In this document: one piece after another, positions 24,996 through 34,331 of the stretch
How positions within the stretch are numbered: position 1 is the stretch's first letter
Layout of the letters: the number at the start of each line of letters is the position of its first letter
From: Chloroflexaceae bacterium
GTDB lineage: Bacteria; Chloroflexota; Chloroflexia; Chloroflexales; Chloroflexaceae
Reading direction: 5' to 3'
Assembly (NCBI GenBank): GCA_028282325.1
Contig: JANQID010000040.1
Location: 1-37,327 of the forward strand
Length of the DNA: 37,327 bases
Translations under genes and position numbers: made by a program
Notes under the pieces: model-generated
The model's input: only the letters and a program-made list of their open reading frames with translations
Told to the model about the DNA's origin: nothing
The model's database searches: none

Positions 24996-26006
24996 ATGGC
25001 GCGGAAGATCGGCATTGACCTGGGAACAGCAAACGTTCTTGTCTACGTTAAAGGAAAAGGTATTGTGCTTTCCGAGCCGTCGGTCGTAGCGCTCTCGAAG
25101 CGCACCGACGAAGTCAAAGCAGTGGGCGCCGAAGCGCTAGCGATGCTTGGTCGCGAGCCGGAGAGCATTGAGGTGGTACGCCCAATGCGCAACGGCGTCA
25201 TCGCCGATTATGTCGTCACGCAGGCGATGTTGAAATATTTCATTGGCCGCGCCACCGGTCGGCTTCGGATGAACAAGCCGGATGTGATGATCTGCATCCC
25301 AGCCGGCGTGACAAGTGTGGAGATGCGCGCGGTGCGCGACGCGGCCTTAACAGCCGGCTCGCGCCGGGCATGGCTCATTCGCGAGCCGCTGGCGGCGGCC
25401 ATCGGGGCGAACATTCCGGTGAATCAGCCGTCCGGCACCTTGATCGTTGACATCGGCGGCGGTACCTCCGAGGTCGCAGTTATCTCGCTCAACGATATTG
25501 TGGTGAGCAACTCGGTGCGGGTGGGCGGCAACAAGTTTGATGAGGCGATCGCGGCGTATATCAAGCGCAAGTACAATATGGTAATCGGTGAACGCACCGC
25601 CGAAAGCGTGAAGATCGAGATCGGCTCGGCGCTTCCGCTCGATCCGCCATTGACGATGCAGGTTCGCGGGCGCGATCAGGTAGCCGGTTTGCCGCGCATC
25701 ATCGAAGTGTCGTCGAACGAAATCACCGAAGCCATTCAGGAGCCGCTCGAAGCGATTATCAATGCAGTGCGCGCGGTGCTGGTGGAAACGCCGCCTGAGT
25801 TGTCGTCCGATATCATCGACAAAGGCATGGTTATGACCGGCGGCGGTTCGATGCTCCGAAGGATTAACGAGTTGCTCACCGAGGTCACCGGCGTGCCATG
25901 CTACGTCGCCGATCAACCCGCCAGTTGCGTGGCGATTGGCACCGGGCTGGCGCTGGAAAATCTGGAAGTTTTGCGTGATAGCCTGAGCGGGGATGAGTTG
26001 AACTAG
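24996..26006 (+). CDS. mreB: Rod shape-determining protein MreB
   Basis: I start at the ATG at 24996 ([14 protein letters not shown]), with GAGG five bases upstream. The 336-residue actin-fold protein has the phosphate-1 motif GIDLGTANV (6-14), '[12 protein letters not shown]', the phosphate-2 motif [12 protein letters not shown] (151-162), 'GGNKFDEAI' and the adenosine motif 'MTGGGSML'. It polymerises under the membrane and guides cell-wall synthesis in elongated cells. mreC, mreD and rodA are not in the window; stand-alone mreB/mbl genes downstream of atpC are known from other bacteria. The length matches the family. Confidence 0.94.
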   Translation: MARKIGIDLGTANVLVYVKGKGIVLSEPSVVALSKRTDEVKAVGAEALAMLGREPESIEVVRPMRNGVIADYVVTQAMLKYFIGRATGRLRMNKPDVMICIPAGVTSVEMRAVRDAALTAGSRRAWLIREPLAAAIGANIPVNQPSGTLIVDIGGGTSEVAVISLNDIVVSNSVRVGGNKFDEAIAAYIKRKYNMVIGERTAESVKIEIGSALPLDPPLTMQVRGRDQVAGLPRIIEVSSNEITEAIQEPLEAIINAVRAVLVETPPELSSDIIDKGMVMTGGGSMLRRINELLTEVTGVPCYVADQPASCVAIGTGLALENLEVLRDSLSGDELN

Positions 26007-26078
26007 CGGTTGGCGCGACGATCAGGCTCGTTTCAGTCTCCGATCTCTGATCGTGCCGCCACGCCACTCTCTGAACGT

Positions 26079-26771
26079 ATGCAGCAAAAACTCAATCCGC
26101 CCGCAACCGGCCTGGTTCTGGAAATCGGCAGCGGCGATAATCCCAATCCCCGCTCCGATATCCTGGTCGATCGTTTCATCGGCGATAATACCGAACGTGG
26201 CGGCGATATCGTCATTGATCGCCCGCTTGTGGTTGCCGATGCGCACCATCTCCCCTTTCGCGATGATGTGTTCGCATATATTATCTGCTCGCACATCCTG
26301 GAGCATATGGATGATCCGCCGCAGTTTGCGCGCGAGTTGATGCGCGTCGGTGCGGCAGGCTACATCGGTTCGCCGAGTGAGATAGCCGAGCGGCTGTTTC
26401 ACTGGTCATTCCATCGCTGGTACGTTAACCTCATCGACGATACGCTCATATTGCATCCCAAAGAGCCGGATGAGCCGTTCGGCGAATTGTTCGACTACCT
26501 CTACGAATACAATCCGATGTACTACCTCTTTCAGCGGAGCATGCCCGATCTCTTCTGGATCGAGAAAGAATGGCACGGGTCATTCAAGCTTCAGATGGCC
26601 GGGTCATCGCCGCTGCCTCTGCAAGATCCTCAGGCATTGCGCGATCTTGTGCGACCACGATTTGCGCTGCCGCGGCTTCTGGCGCTTTTTGCCGCAGCGA
26701 TCGCCTCCCGCTTGCTGCGCTCGCGTACCCGCAACCTCCTCCGCCGCTTGATCGGGCGCAGCTATATCTGA
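26079..26771 (+). CDS. Class I SAM-dependent methyltransferase-like protein
   Basis: I favour the ATG at 26079 (MQQKLNPPATG), 230 residues; a TTG at 26010 is in frame, and neither has a good ribosome-binding site. Motif I reads 'GLVLEIGSGDNPNPRSD', motif II has an acidic end at 'VDRFI', and 'VADAHHLPFRDDVFAYIICSHILEHMDD' holds the motif III/post-I pattern of Methyltransf_11 enzymes. The C-terminal half has many aromatic residues and a hydrophobic, arginine-rich end (about 190-230) that may lie on the membrane. The substrate is unknown; the family often acts on sugars, lipids or small molecules. It follows mreB closely and may share its transcript. Confidence 0.75.
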   Translation: MQQKLNPPATGLVLEIGSGDNPNPRSDILVDRFIGDNTERGGDIVIDRPLVVADAHHLPFRDDVFAYIICSHILEHMDDPPQFARELMRVGAAGYIGSPSEIAERLFHWSFHRWYVNLIDDTLILHPKEPDEPFGELFDYLYEYNPMYYLFQRSMPDLFWIEKEWHGSFKLQMAGSSPLPLQDPQALRDLVRPRFALPRLLALFAAAIASRLLRSRTRNLLRRLIGRSYI

Positions 26772-26776
26772 TACGA

Positions 26777-26850
26777 GTGACGAGTAACAAGCGCCGGCCA
26801 GGGATAGGCGTGCAAGCCGCCCTGACCGGCGCTGCGGTATCGTACGTCAC
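26777..26850. terminator. Large bidirectional hairpin between convergent genes
   Basis: AGCGCCGGCCAGGG (26790-26803) pairs with CCCTGACCGGCGCT (26820-26833) with one mismatch, and an outer pair GTGACG (26777-26782) with CGTCAC (26845-26850) extends it. It lies between the stops of the methyltransferase and epimerase genes, so a two-way terminator is likely. The outer 'acgagtgacgagta' recurs inverted near 35780. Confidence 0.6.
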
Positions 26851-26886
26851 GCCCGGTTGCATAGCGTGCGGGCGCTCAGGCGTTTG

Positions 26887-27294
26887 CTAGTCCTGGTGTT
26901 GCACTAGCTCGACGAGCACGCCCTGAGAACCGGCCTTGGGATGCACAAAGGCAACGAGGGTGTTGTGAATGCCGGGGCGAGCTTCTTGATCGATCAGAGG
27001 GACCCCGCGCGCGCGAAGTTCGTCGAGCGACGCGGCGATATCGTCAACACGATAGGCGATATGATGCATACCTGGGCCGCGTTCGCGCAGATATTTCGCA
27101 AAACTCGCCTCTTCAGAGGTCGGCACAATCAATTCCAGCAGCACATCCCCCATCCGCGCTACCGCAACAGCGGTATGGCGTTCGGGGAGTTCAATGCGTT
27201 CCCATTCGTCAATGTTGAACGCGCTGGAGTAAAACGCTACCGACTGATCGAGATCACTGACCGCAAACCCAAGATGATCGACATGTGTAAACAT
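26887..27294 (-). CDS. mce: Methylmalonyl-CoA epimerase
   Basis: A 135-residue VOC-fold protein of typical length. The metal ligands expected for this enzyme are visible: H7 in 'VDHLGFAV', E54 in 'LLELIVP', the histidines in 'GPGMHHIAYRV' (77/78) and E129 in 'VLVELV'. The phrase 'GMHHIAYRVDDI' is a strong family mark. It interconverts the R and S forms of methylmalonyl-CoA in propionate metabolism; in some phototrophic Chloroflexi it also belongs to the 3-hydroxypropionate bi-cycle. No mutase or carboxylase gene is in the window. A GGAGG four bases before the ATG is strong. It appears to be transcribed alone. Confidence 0.9.
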   Translation of the reverse strand: MFTHVDHLGFAVSDLDQSVAFYSSAFNIDEWERIELPERHTAVAVARMGDVLLELIVPTSEEASFAKYLRERGPGMHHIAYRVDDIAASLDELRARGVPLIDQEARPGIHNTLVAFVHPKAGSQGVLVELVQHQD

Positions 27295-27420
27295 ACATCC
27301 TCCCTTCTTCTACGTTCCGAAGCAACGGTTCGCCCGCACACGCCGCGACGTTTCAATGGCGTTCTCTATGGCGGTTGCGTTTGATACCGGTATTTACATT
27401 ATAAATCACGCGGCGTGATA

Positions 27421-27448
27421 TTGACAGCGCCAGTTGATAAGCTACAAT
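27421..27448 (+). promoter_or_regulatory. Sigma-70-type promoter upstream of the histidine kinase gene
   Basis: A perfect TTGACA (27421-27426) and TACAAT (27443-27448) are 16 bases apart. Initiation near 27455 leaves a leader of about 85 nt before the ATG at 27541. It is divergent from the epimerase gene. Confidence 0.6.
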
Positions 27449-27540
27449 AACCGTACATCGGCGTACCTTCGCTCCACGTTGAGCTTATCGGCAGAAACGC
27501 CTGACGATACAAGCTTGTACAGATTGGTTTAATCATCCGC

Positions 27541-29658
27541 ATGGCTTTGCCGCACATGCATCCAACCACATCTGAAACGCTGACGTTGCTCGTCGAAATC
27601 ACACGGAGCTTGCACGACGAGCGACCCTTAGCGGTGCGTCTACAAACCCTGTTCACGCTCTTACGCACCACAGCAGATTATCGCGATGCTCGGCTGACGT
27701 GTTGGGGCCAGGCGTATAGCGCACAAGAGCAATTTTTCTCATCTGAAGATCGCGCCATTCCCTGGGACGACGCGTTGATGATGCGCATTGCACAGAATAG
27801 CCAGGCGGAACAGCGCGGGCCGGATAGCAGGGGGATTGTCTACTTCGGCGCGCCCGTTCGATGGGTTGACCAGACGTGGGGTGTGTTCGAAATTCGTTTT
27901 GACGACTATTTCCCAACACATGTGCAGGAACTGGCGCTGGCGATCATACCCCAGCTTGCCGCTGCCATAGCGAACGAGCAGCATCGCCAACAACACGCTT
28001 CGATCATCATTCACAGCAATGCATCGGTCATTGCTGATCCCCATTTGAGCGAGCCGCAAGCGCTTCTGCTGACCGCGCTGGGGCGGCAACTTGACGCGCC
28101 GCTGAACTTGAACAGCCTGTTGCCATTATTGCTTCGCTGGGCGCTTGATACAACTCGCGCAGAAGCCGGCGCAATCTGCCTTGTAGATCACCGGCACGGT
28201 GAACTGGTTACGCAAGTCTACGAAGGGTATTTTGTAACCCCAGATTTGCAGAACCACGGCAGACCACGCTGGAGCTGGAATGTCGGGCTTGCCGGACAAG
28301 TTGCCCGCAGCGGACGCGCAATGCTGGTGCGCGACATCACGCAGGATCCCTCCACGCGCGTCAGCGGTACAGGCATACGCGCCGAGTTGGCTTCCCCAAT
28401 CAGCGAGGGCGGTCAGACGCTGGCTGTGCTGGTACTCGATAGCCCGCGCCCTGCCGCCTTCGGCGAGAGCGAACTGGCATTTGTCACTGCGTTGTGCGAC
28501 CGGGCGGCCCAACCGTTGCGTCGGGCTCTGGTCTACCAGGAGTCGTTGGAAAATAGCACGCAGTTGGAGCAGGTGTTTACCGGCCTGCCCACCGGCCTGG
28601 CGCTCCTTGATGTAAACGGATATGTGTTGCGCGCCAATCCCTCATGGGGGCAGATCTGGGGCTTGCCCATTCAGGAATCGCGAACGCCTTTTCATGTGCC
28701 CCTCGATCTAATAGACGCGCTTTTGCCGCGCCTGAATGAGCCGATGCACATTACGGAATTTTGCGCCCGAGGCCAGCAATCACTCGACGAAGAGCATACG
28801 ACCGCCATTCGTTTGAAAAATCCGACCCAGGAACTACGGGTGCTGTCGTTGCCATCGCGCGATAGTCAGGGCGTATTGACCGGTCGGCTCTGGGTGGTCA
28901 GCGATGTGACGCGCGAGCGGGAAGTGGATCGGCTCAAGGACGAGTTTGTCTCGATTGTCTCACACGAGTTGCGCACGCCGCTTACGTCGATCCTCGGATA
29001 TACCGAACTCTTGCTGGCGCGCGAGTTTGATCCAGCGGATCGGCGCCAGTTTGTTCAGACGGTCTATGATCAAGCGACTCATCTTTCCGTACTCGTCGAG
29101 GATCTTCTGGGAATTTCCCGGCTGGATGCGGGCAAAGTCAAACTCAACCGCTGGGTCGTTGCCCCGCGCCAGATCATTACCGAGTTGACCAATCAGCTTA
29201 ACGCCCAGATTGAGCGACACCGGGTCGTGATTCGTATGGGAGAGTCGTTGCCGCCGGTGTACATCGATCGTGATAAAGTGAAGCAGATTCTGTTTAATTT
29301 GCTGACGAATGCGATCAAATATAGCCCCGAGGGCGGCGAGATTGAGTTGCGTGTCCACGATGCAGACAAGGGGAAGGATCTACCGCCGGATCACCCGCGC
29401 GGTCGGTGGATCGTCATCAGTGTTCGCGATCAGGGTATCGGCATCAGCCGTGAAGATCTGGAGCGAATATGGAAACGTTTCTACCGCGTTGACAATACGA
29501 ACACGCGGCGGATTGGCGGAACGGGCCTGGGACTAAGCATCACTCGCTCGTTAGTCGAGTTGCACGGCGGGCGGATCTGGGCGGAAAGCAAACTCGGCGA
29601 GGGCAGCGTCTTCACATTCACGCTGCCGTTTGCCACCGATGCGATTGTGCGCGAGTAG
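27541..29658 (+). CDS. GAF-GAF-PAS sensor histidine kinase
   Basis: A 705-residue cytoplasmic kinase. There is a weak GAF-like domain (about 10-150) and a clearer one (about 175-330, with 'LNSLLPLLLRWALDTTRAEAGAICLVD'). A PAS domain (about 335-455) carries 'FTGLPTGLALLDVNGYVLRANPSWGQIWG'. HisKA has H475 in 'SIVSHELRTPLTSILGYTELL', and HATPase_c has 'NLLTNAIKYSPEGGEI', 'VRDQGIGISREDL', 'IWKRFYRVD' and 'GGTGLGLSITRSLVELHGG'. All boxes are intact. No response regulator is adjacent, so it is an orphan here. It ends three bases from the convergent asparaginase stop. Confidence 0.92.
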   Translation: MALPHMHPTTSETLTLLVEITRSLHDERPLAVRLQTLFTLLRTTADYRDARLTCWGQAYSAQEQFFSSEDRAIPWDDALMMRIAQNSQAEQRGPDSRGIVYFGAPVRWVDQTWGVFEIRFDDYFPTHVQELALAIIPQLAAAIANEQHRQQHASIIIHSNASVIADPHLSEPQALLLTALGRQLDAPLNLNSLLPLLLRWALDTTRAEAGAICLVDHRHGELVTQVYEGYFVTPDLQNHGRPRWSWNVGLAGQVARSGRAMLVRDITQDPSTRVSGTGIRAELASPISEGGQTLAVLVLDSPRPAAFGESELAFVTALCDRAAQPLRRALVYQESLENSTQLEQVFTGLPTGLALLDVNGYVLRANPSWGQIWGLPIQESRTPFHVPLDLIDALLPRLNEPMHITEFCARGQQSLDEEHTTAIRLKNPTQELRVLSLPSRDSQGVLTGRLWVVSDVTREREVDRLKDEFVSIVSHELRTPLTSILGYTELLLAREFDPADRRQFVQTVYDQATHLSVLVEDLLGISRLDAGKVKLNRWVVAPRQIITELTNQLNAQIERHRVVIRMGESLPPVYIDRDKVKQILFNLLTNAIKYSPEGGEIELRVHDADKGKDLPPDHPRGRWIVISVRDQGIGISREDLERIWKRFYRVDNTNTRRIGGTGLGLSITRSLVELHGGRIWAESKLGEGSVFTFTLPFATDAIVRE

Positions 29659-29661
29659 TCG

Positions 29662-30600
29662 CTACACGCCCCAGCGCTCTTCACCATTCACCGTTCGATA
29701 GGCGTAGGCCATCCGGTGCGTATTCCAGGCCAATCCGATCTGACCATACGAATCGAGAATAATGCATCCGGCTTTGCTGCCCGGCACACGCCGCGACAAG
29801 AACTTGATGGCGTATTCAGCCGCCGATTGCGGCGGCAGCCCGCGTTCGAGCAATTCTACAGCCCGCCGAGCCAGCGTTGTACGCACGATGGACTCGCCCG
29901 CGCCTGTACAAATACACGCACCGACTGACTCATCAGCATACAGCCCACCGCCGATCAACGGCGCCCCGCCAACGCGTCCCGGCAGCTTGAATGGCATTCC
30001 GCCGGTCGAATTTGCCGCCGCCAGATTTCCGGTGTGATCGAGCGCAATGACGCCCACGGTATCATGGCTGACGCTGCAACTGTGTTCTTCGGCATAGTTG
30101 AACGACGCATCAGACGCAGCATATGAAGATGCAGCCTCTGACTGGCTGGCATACCACCGTTGCCATCGATGCAACTCGCGTTCGACTATCAGGTCACGAT
30201 TTTTGCACAGCGGCAATGCGCACGCGGCTGCGAAGCGCTCAGCGCTCTCACCGACAAGGGCCGTCGCCGGGCCTTCCAGCACGCGCCGTGCCAGCGTTAT
30301 CGGATTCCGAAGGCGTCGGAGGTTTGTCACAGCGCCATAGGCCAGTGTACGGCCATCCATCAATGCGGCATCCAGTTCGACTTCGCCGTTGATGTTCAGC
30401 ACTGCGCCTGTTCCTGCATTGAAGGTCGGATCGTCTTCGAGTATCGTGATCGCAACTTCGGCTGCGTCGATAGCCGTGGCATACGCCGTCAAACGCTCCC
30501 ATCCGGCGCTGATGGCCGAACGACATCCATTGATATGCGCATCGATCTGGTTGTCAGGAACTGTCCAGGCACCACCGTGAACGATTAATGCAATAGGCAT
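29662..30600 (-). CDS. Isoaspartyl peptidase/L-asparaginase (Ntn-hydrolase, T2)
   Basis: A 312-residue precursor of the plant-type asparaginase family (relatives: IaaA, aspartylglucosaminidase). It has 'IVHGGAW' at the start, 'FNAGTGAVLN', and the autocleavage site with nucleophile T181 in 'HDTVGVIALD'. 'ANSTGGMPFKLPGRVG' and 'STGAGE'-type 'CTGAGE' close the active site. Self-cleavage before T181 gives an alpha and a beta chain. It cleaves isoaspartyl dipeptides and L-asparagine in the cytoplasm (no signal peptide seen). The ribosome-binding site is poor. It stands alone. Confidence 0.9.
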   Translation of the reverse strand: MPIALIVHGGAWTVPDNQIDAHINGCRSAISAGWERLTAYATAIDAAEVAITILEDDPTFNAGTGAVLNINGEVELDAALMDGRTLAYGAVTNLRRLRNPITLARRVLEGPATALVGESAERFAAACALPLCKNRDLIVERELHRWQRWYASQSEAASSYAASDASFNYAEEHSCSVSHDTVGVIALDHTGNLAAANSTGGMPFKLPGRVGGAPLIGGGLYADESVGACICTGAGESIVRTTLARRAVELLERGLPPQSAAEYAIKFLSRRVPGSKAGCIILDSYGQIGLAWNTHRMAYAYRTVNGEERWGV

Positions 30601-31015
30601 AGTAGTTGGCGACTCTCAACGGCGCCTCTTGCGGCTCGACCCGGCATTTGTCTGTGCGATGAGCGAGCTATCGCGCAACAGTTTTTTAGCTCGGCGCAGC
30701 GTTACACTGGGCGTTGAGGGAGGCGGCGTATCGATTGTGGATTTGTGATTAGTGATAAATGCTACTGTACCACACGGATGCGTACAGTGCAACTACATAC
30801 CATCATAGCAACGCCAGGGGCGCTCTAAACGCCGATATGTCGCGGATGCGCTTCCATATACTGAGTCGCCGCAAAGTTTATGGTATACTTCTTCTATTAT
30901 TTTATAGACAAGTGACTCCGCAATAGCGCGAAACCCAGAACAGATTTAGAGATTTAGATCGATGGGCGACAATGCGCATTCCGCTGGCCACTGCTATTTG
31001 GCACTATATACATCT
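30601..31015. promoter_or_regulatory. Divergent intergenic region with an extended -10 promoter
   Basis: The gap of about 415 bases contains TGG-TATACT at 30881-30889, an extended -10 for the plus-strand lipid kinase gene; its -35 is weak. A short CGAGCTA/TAGCTCG inverted repeat lies at 30664-30693. No gene is seen. A promoter for the minus-strand asparaginase must also lie here but was not identified. Confidence 0.4.
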
Positions 31016-31999
31016 ATGCGTGCGACGATTATCTTTAATCCCGGTGCAGGACAAGCCGGTGCTTTGGAGCATGAGCTTCGCGCCGCCGCCGATGTCTGGG
31101 CGGCACGGGGATGGCAAATCGATCTTAGCCCTACAAGCAAGCCGGGAGACGGTACGATCCTGGCGTGTCAGGCTGCCGAGCGTCGTTTCGATGTCGTTAT
31201 CGCGGCGGGCGGCGACGGCACGATTAATGAAGTCGTGAATGGATTAGCCGGAAGCAAAACGGCCCTCGCGACGCTTCCGCTTGGAACGATGAACGTCTGG
31301 GCGCGTGAATTGGGTTTGCCATTGCATCCGCGCGCGGCTGCCGAGGCGCTGCTCAATTGGGAGGTGCGTACTATCGATCTGGGCAAAGCCGATGACCGGT
31401 ATTTCCTGCTAATGGCGGGCATTGGCTTTGATGCCGCCATCACCGCCGGAATCCAACCGGCGTTTAAGCGCCGCCTGGGAGCGTTGGCGTATGTCGTGCG
31501 CGGGATCGAGATTGCGCTCCGTATCCGCGGATCGCGCACCAAGCTCATCCTCGACGGCAAAGTTGTTATCGGGCGCGTGTTGATGGTTGTGGTGGGCAAC
31601 AGCCAGTTGTATGGCGGCCTGGTGAAGATTACCAAGCGTGCCAGTATCGATGATGGGTTGCTTGACGTCTGTGTGATCAAAGGCGACAGCTTTGGCAGTG
31701 CGCTGCGGCATGTCGTCGCGATTTTGCGCCAACGCTACAGCCACGATCCCGATATCGAGTATTATCGCGCCCGTTCAATCCGCGTTGCTGCACGACCGGC
31801 GCTGCCTGTACAAGTCGATGGCGATTCGTTGGGGCATACGCCAATGTCGTTTCATGTTGTTCCCGGCGCGCTGTGCGCTTTTATGCCCCATCAGTTGCCA
31901 GCCGCCGATTTATTGCAACAGCCCGCGATCATGCTGCCGCAGGCGGCTCGCAGTTTCCATCGCGTGCTGGGGCACGCTGCTCGCCACGACAAATCGTAA
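31016..31999 (+). CDS. Diacylglycerol kinase-family lipid kinase
   Basis: I start at the ATG at 31016 because the family begins 'MRAxxIxNPxAG'; an ATG at 30962 adds 18 residues without similarity. The 327-residue protein has 'IIFNPGAGQAG', the catalytic loop 'AAGGDGTINEVVNGL', 'LATLPLGTMNVWARELGLP' and 'MAGIGFDAAI', which are DAGK_cat hallmarks (YegS/DgkB type). The C-terminal half is the beta sandwich with 'IDDGLLDVCVIKG' and 'VQVDGDSLG'. It phosphorylates diacylglycerol or a similar lipid at the inner membrane face. The last 30 residues are an unusual Ala/His-rich tail. The ribosome-binding site is weak. Confidence 0.85.
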   Translation: MRATIIFNPGAGQAGALEHELRAAADVWAARGWQIDLSPTSKPGDGTILACQAAERRFDVVIAAGGDGTINEVVNGLAGSKTALATLPLGTMNVWARELGLPLHPRAAAEALLNWEVRTIDLGKADDRYFLLMAGIGFDAAITAGIQPAFKRRLGALAYVVRGIEIALRIRGSRTKLILDGKVVIGRVLMVVVGNSQLYGGLVKITKRASIDDGLLDVCVIKGDSFGSALRHVVAILRQRYSHDPDIEYYRARSIRVAARPALPVQVDGDSLGHTPMSFHVVPGALCAFMPHQLPAADLLQQPAIMLPQAARSFHRVLGHAARHDKS

Positions 32000-32075
32000 T
32001 TCAGGCATATAATCAACCAATCGCACGGAAGTTCACGCCCTACGCATAATGTAAAAATGACCTCGTGCTGGTGTT

Positions 32076-33161
32076 ATGTCGCCCTCATTTTATTGCTCTT
32101 TGTGTGTCAAGTGGATAGGTATGCTACTGATCGGTCTGGCGCTTGTCGCCTGCGGATCTGACCCCATACCGTCCGACGCAGCGCAACCAAGCCAAGGCGG
32201 GGCAGCGAGCGAACTGCCGGCGGAGCAAGCGGAAATGGCCAGCGTTCAGGGCGAGGCGCTCCCCGGTCGGCTTCTGTTTGTACAGAATGGCGCGATATGG
32301 CTCTGGCAGGATCGCCAGGGGCGATCGTTGATCGGCGACGGTAATGTTGGGCAGCCCTCCTGGTCGCCGGATGGCTCGCGGATTGCGTATATCGAGTACG
32401 GCGACAGTTATAGCGATCTGATGCTGGCCGATTCGAACGGCGTGCATCTCGATCAGCTCACCTTCAACGGATCCAATCAGCCACTGCATAGCCACGAGCG
32501 GATTTATGACAGCATCTGGGCGTTTTATCCGGCCTGGGCGCCGGAGGGCGACAGTATTGTCGTCGCATCGCAATATGCGCCGCCGGTTGGATCGCCGGCG
32601 GTCGAATATCATGTGGCGCTATTTACACTGCCTTCCGTCGGCGGCGCGCGCCAGATAATTCACGCTAGCGAAGAGGGGCATTGCGGGCGCGCCGCTTTCG
32701 CGCCCGACGGGACGTATCTCGTTTACACGCACGCCGCGACCGGGAATGATGGTGAGCAACATCTCCATCGCCTTGATGTGGTCGGCGGCGCGGATAGTCC
32801 GTTCCCCGGCGCGCCGCCGCAGAGCTACGATCCGGCATTGTCCCCCAGTGGTCAGTGGCTCGCCTTCGCGGCCAGCGCTGATGGGCGCACCGACATTTGG
32901 GTGTTGCCCGCGAACGCCACCGCCGGCAGCGCCCCCTTGCCGCAGCGGCTGACCAATCTGGGGCGCGCCCGCTCGCCCGTATTTTCGCCCGATGGGGCAA
33001 TGCTTGCCTTTCTGGCGATTCCCGAAGGGCAGGGGCAATTTGAGTTGTGGGCGGCCGATCTCAGCCTCGATGACACAGGTATGCTGCGCGCTGTCAACCC
33101 GCGCCAGATTACGCACGATCTGGGGCTTGACGCGGATTCGGGGCTGTCCTGGGCACCTTGA
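32076..33161 (+). CDS. TolB-like beta-propeller lipoprotein
   Basis: A 361-residue protein. The N-terminus has a lipoprotein signal with lipobox 'LALVAC' (cysteine near residue 26), so it is probably anchored to the outer face of the membrane. After a Ser/Pro/Gln-rich linker come several PD40-type repeats: 'QPSWSPDGSRIAYIEY', 'YPAWAPEGDSIVVAS', 'RAAFAPDGTYLVYTH', 'DPALSPSGQWLAFAAS' and 'SPVFSPDGAMLAFLA'. This is the propeller of TolB and related sensors. No Tol/Pal genes are near. A shorter start at 32121 is possible but would leave no basic residue before the lipobox. Confidence 0.8.
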   Translation: MSPSFYCSLCVKWIGMLLIGLALVACGSDPIPSDAAQPSQGGAASELPAEQAEMASVQGEALPGRLLFVQNGAIWLWQDRQGRSLIGDGNVGQPSWSPDGSRIAYIEYGDSYSDLMLADSNGVHLDQLTFNGSNQPLHSHERIYDSIWAFYPAWAPEGDSIVVASQYAPPVGSPAVEYHVALFTLPSVGGARQIIHASEEGHCGRAAFAPDGTYLVYTHAATGNDGEQHLHRLDVVGGADSPFPGAPPQSYDPALSPSGQWLAFAASADGRTDIWVLPANATAGSAPLPQRLTNLGRARSPVFSPDGAMLAFLAIPEGQGQFELWAADLSLDDTGMLRAVNPRQITHDLGLDADSGLSWAP

Positions 33162-33197
33162 CGACGCTACCAAACGAATTTGGATCTACCGCAAGCG

Positions 33198-33306
33198 GTC
33201 ATTCTGAGCGCAGCGAAGAATCTCAAATTCCCACAACGTCGAGACCCTTCACGCTGCCTGCGGCTCCGTTCCGGGTGACATGCGGCCTGTTCATTATTGT
33301 TTGGTA
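33198..33306 (-). repeat. Dispersed 'CHPERSEG'-type repeat, copy 1
   Basis: From the right end the minus strand reads TACCAAACAATAATGAACAG, then 'gccgcatgtcacccg', then a variable part and 'gaagggtctc', ending 'gattcttcgctgcgctcagaatgac'. It matches the element at 37231-37327 in inverse orientation, with an extra stretch of about 12 bases in the middle (around 33250-33265). It lies between the lipoprotein and HD genes. Elements of this sort are known as non-coding dispersed repeats that yield spurious 'HPERSEG' peptides. Confidence 0.75.
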
Positions 33307-33362
33307 GCGACGTGGAGATCTTTGGTCTTGAGAGTGAACAATTAAAGATTAGGGAGTTGCAT

Positions 33363-33995
33363 ATGCTTGAAGAACAGGCCCGCACCATGCTGTACGAGTG
33401 GGTTAAATCCGACAGTCTGCGCAAGCATTGCGAAGGGGTTGCCGCGTGTATGCACCATTTCGCCCGCCTCCAGGGCGCCGATGCGGATCTGTGGTCGGCG
33501 GTCGGCTTGCTCCACGATATGGATTACGAGCGCTATCCTGATATGCCGGAGGGCGCGGATCTCGCCGCGTTGTCGCAGTCGATCATTGACGGGGCGACGC
33601 CGTCTGAGGGATTGCCCGGCCATCCGTTTTACGGCGTCGTGCATCTGCGCGAGCAAGGCTGGAGCAACGAAGTCTGCCGCGCGATTCTCAGCCACGCCGA
33701 CTACAGCGGCATCGAGCCGGTAACGCCGATGGAGAAGACGCTCTACGCAGTCGATGAACTGAGCGGGTTTGTCGTCGCGGTAGCGCTGGTGCGCCCGGAC
33801 AAGAGCATCCACAGCGTCAAGGTTTCGTCGGTTCGCAAGAAGATGAAAGATAAAGCCTTCGCGGCCAAAGTCAGCCGTGAGGGGATTATCCACGGCGCGG
33901 AGAAGCTGGGTCGCCCGCTGGAGGATGTGATCCAGGACGTGATCGCCGCGTTGCAAGCCGATGCAGAGCGCCTGGGATTGGCAGGGGTTGGATAG
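33363..33995 (+). CDS. HD-superfamily hydrolase
   Basis: I start at the ATG at 33363, with GGGAG six bases upstream; the frame extends to 33297 into the repeat. The 210-residue protein has HD ligands H22 ('RKHCEGVA'), H51-D52 ('LLHDMDYERYPD'), H111 ('LSHADYSG') and D132 ('AVDELSGFV'). This matches the COG2316-type hydrolases, whose substrate is not settled; a nucleotide or tRNA-related phosphoester is possible. The C-terminal part is helical and basic. A terminator follows at 34094-34116. Confidence 0.85.
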   Translation: MLEEQARTMLYEWVKSDSLRKHCEGVAACMHHFARLQGADADLWSAVGLLHDMDYERYPDMPEGADLAALSQSIIDGATPSEGLPGHPFYGVVHLREQGWSNEVCRAILSHADYSGIEPVTPMEKTLYAVDELSGFVVAVALVRPDKSIHSVKVSSVRKKMKDKAFAAKVSREGIIHGAEKLGRPLEDVIQDVIAALQADAERLGLAGVG

Positions 33996-34093
33996 CGAGT
34001 TGGGGGCGGCTGGTTTCTGCTGAGCCGTTGACGAGGCCGCTCCGCCGCGTTGGGTATCGGCTAAGCAGCGCCCGGTGTGTTCAACCGGGAATG

Positions 34094-34116
34094 CGAAGCT
34101 GCACGCTTCGGTTTTT
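34094..34116 (+). terminator. Rho-independent terminator
   Basis: CGAAGC (34094-34099) and GCTTCG (34105-34110) form a six-base stem with a five-base loop, followed by GTTTTT (34111-34116). It lies 99 bases after the HD hydrolase stop. The rest of the gap to 34331 shows no gene; frames there are short and lack ribosome-binding sites. Confidence 0.65.
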
Positions 34117-34331
34117 CCGATGAAGGGTGTGAATTGGAGTTCGGCCAAAGACGCTTGGTCAACACTGGCGAACATAACATCGAACGCAATGTGTATAATC
34201 CCTATCCATCGGCGTGCGGGTGGTTTCCAACGGAGGTGGAGGAAGCGACAAATATGCGCCGCCAACAATAACCCCGCGCGACGAAGACGCTCGGACGGCG
34301 TACGTTTGCTGGAGCGCCGCATAGGGCGGGT

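Noticed and set aside
33342-34322. A 326-residue minus-strand frame covering the HD hydrolase gene
   Set aside because: It is the complement of a clear HD gene with a good ribosome-binding site and motifs; the opposite frame shows only low-complexity Arg/Ala-type sequence and no family pattern.
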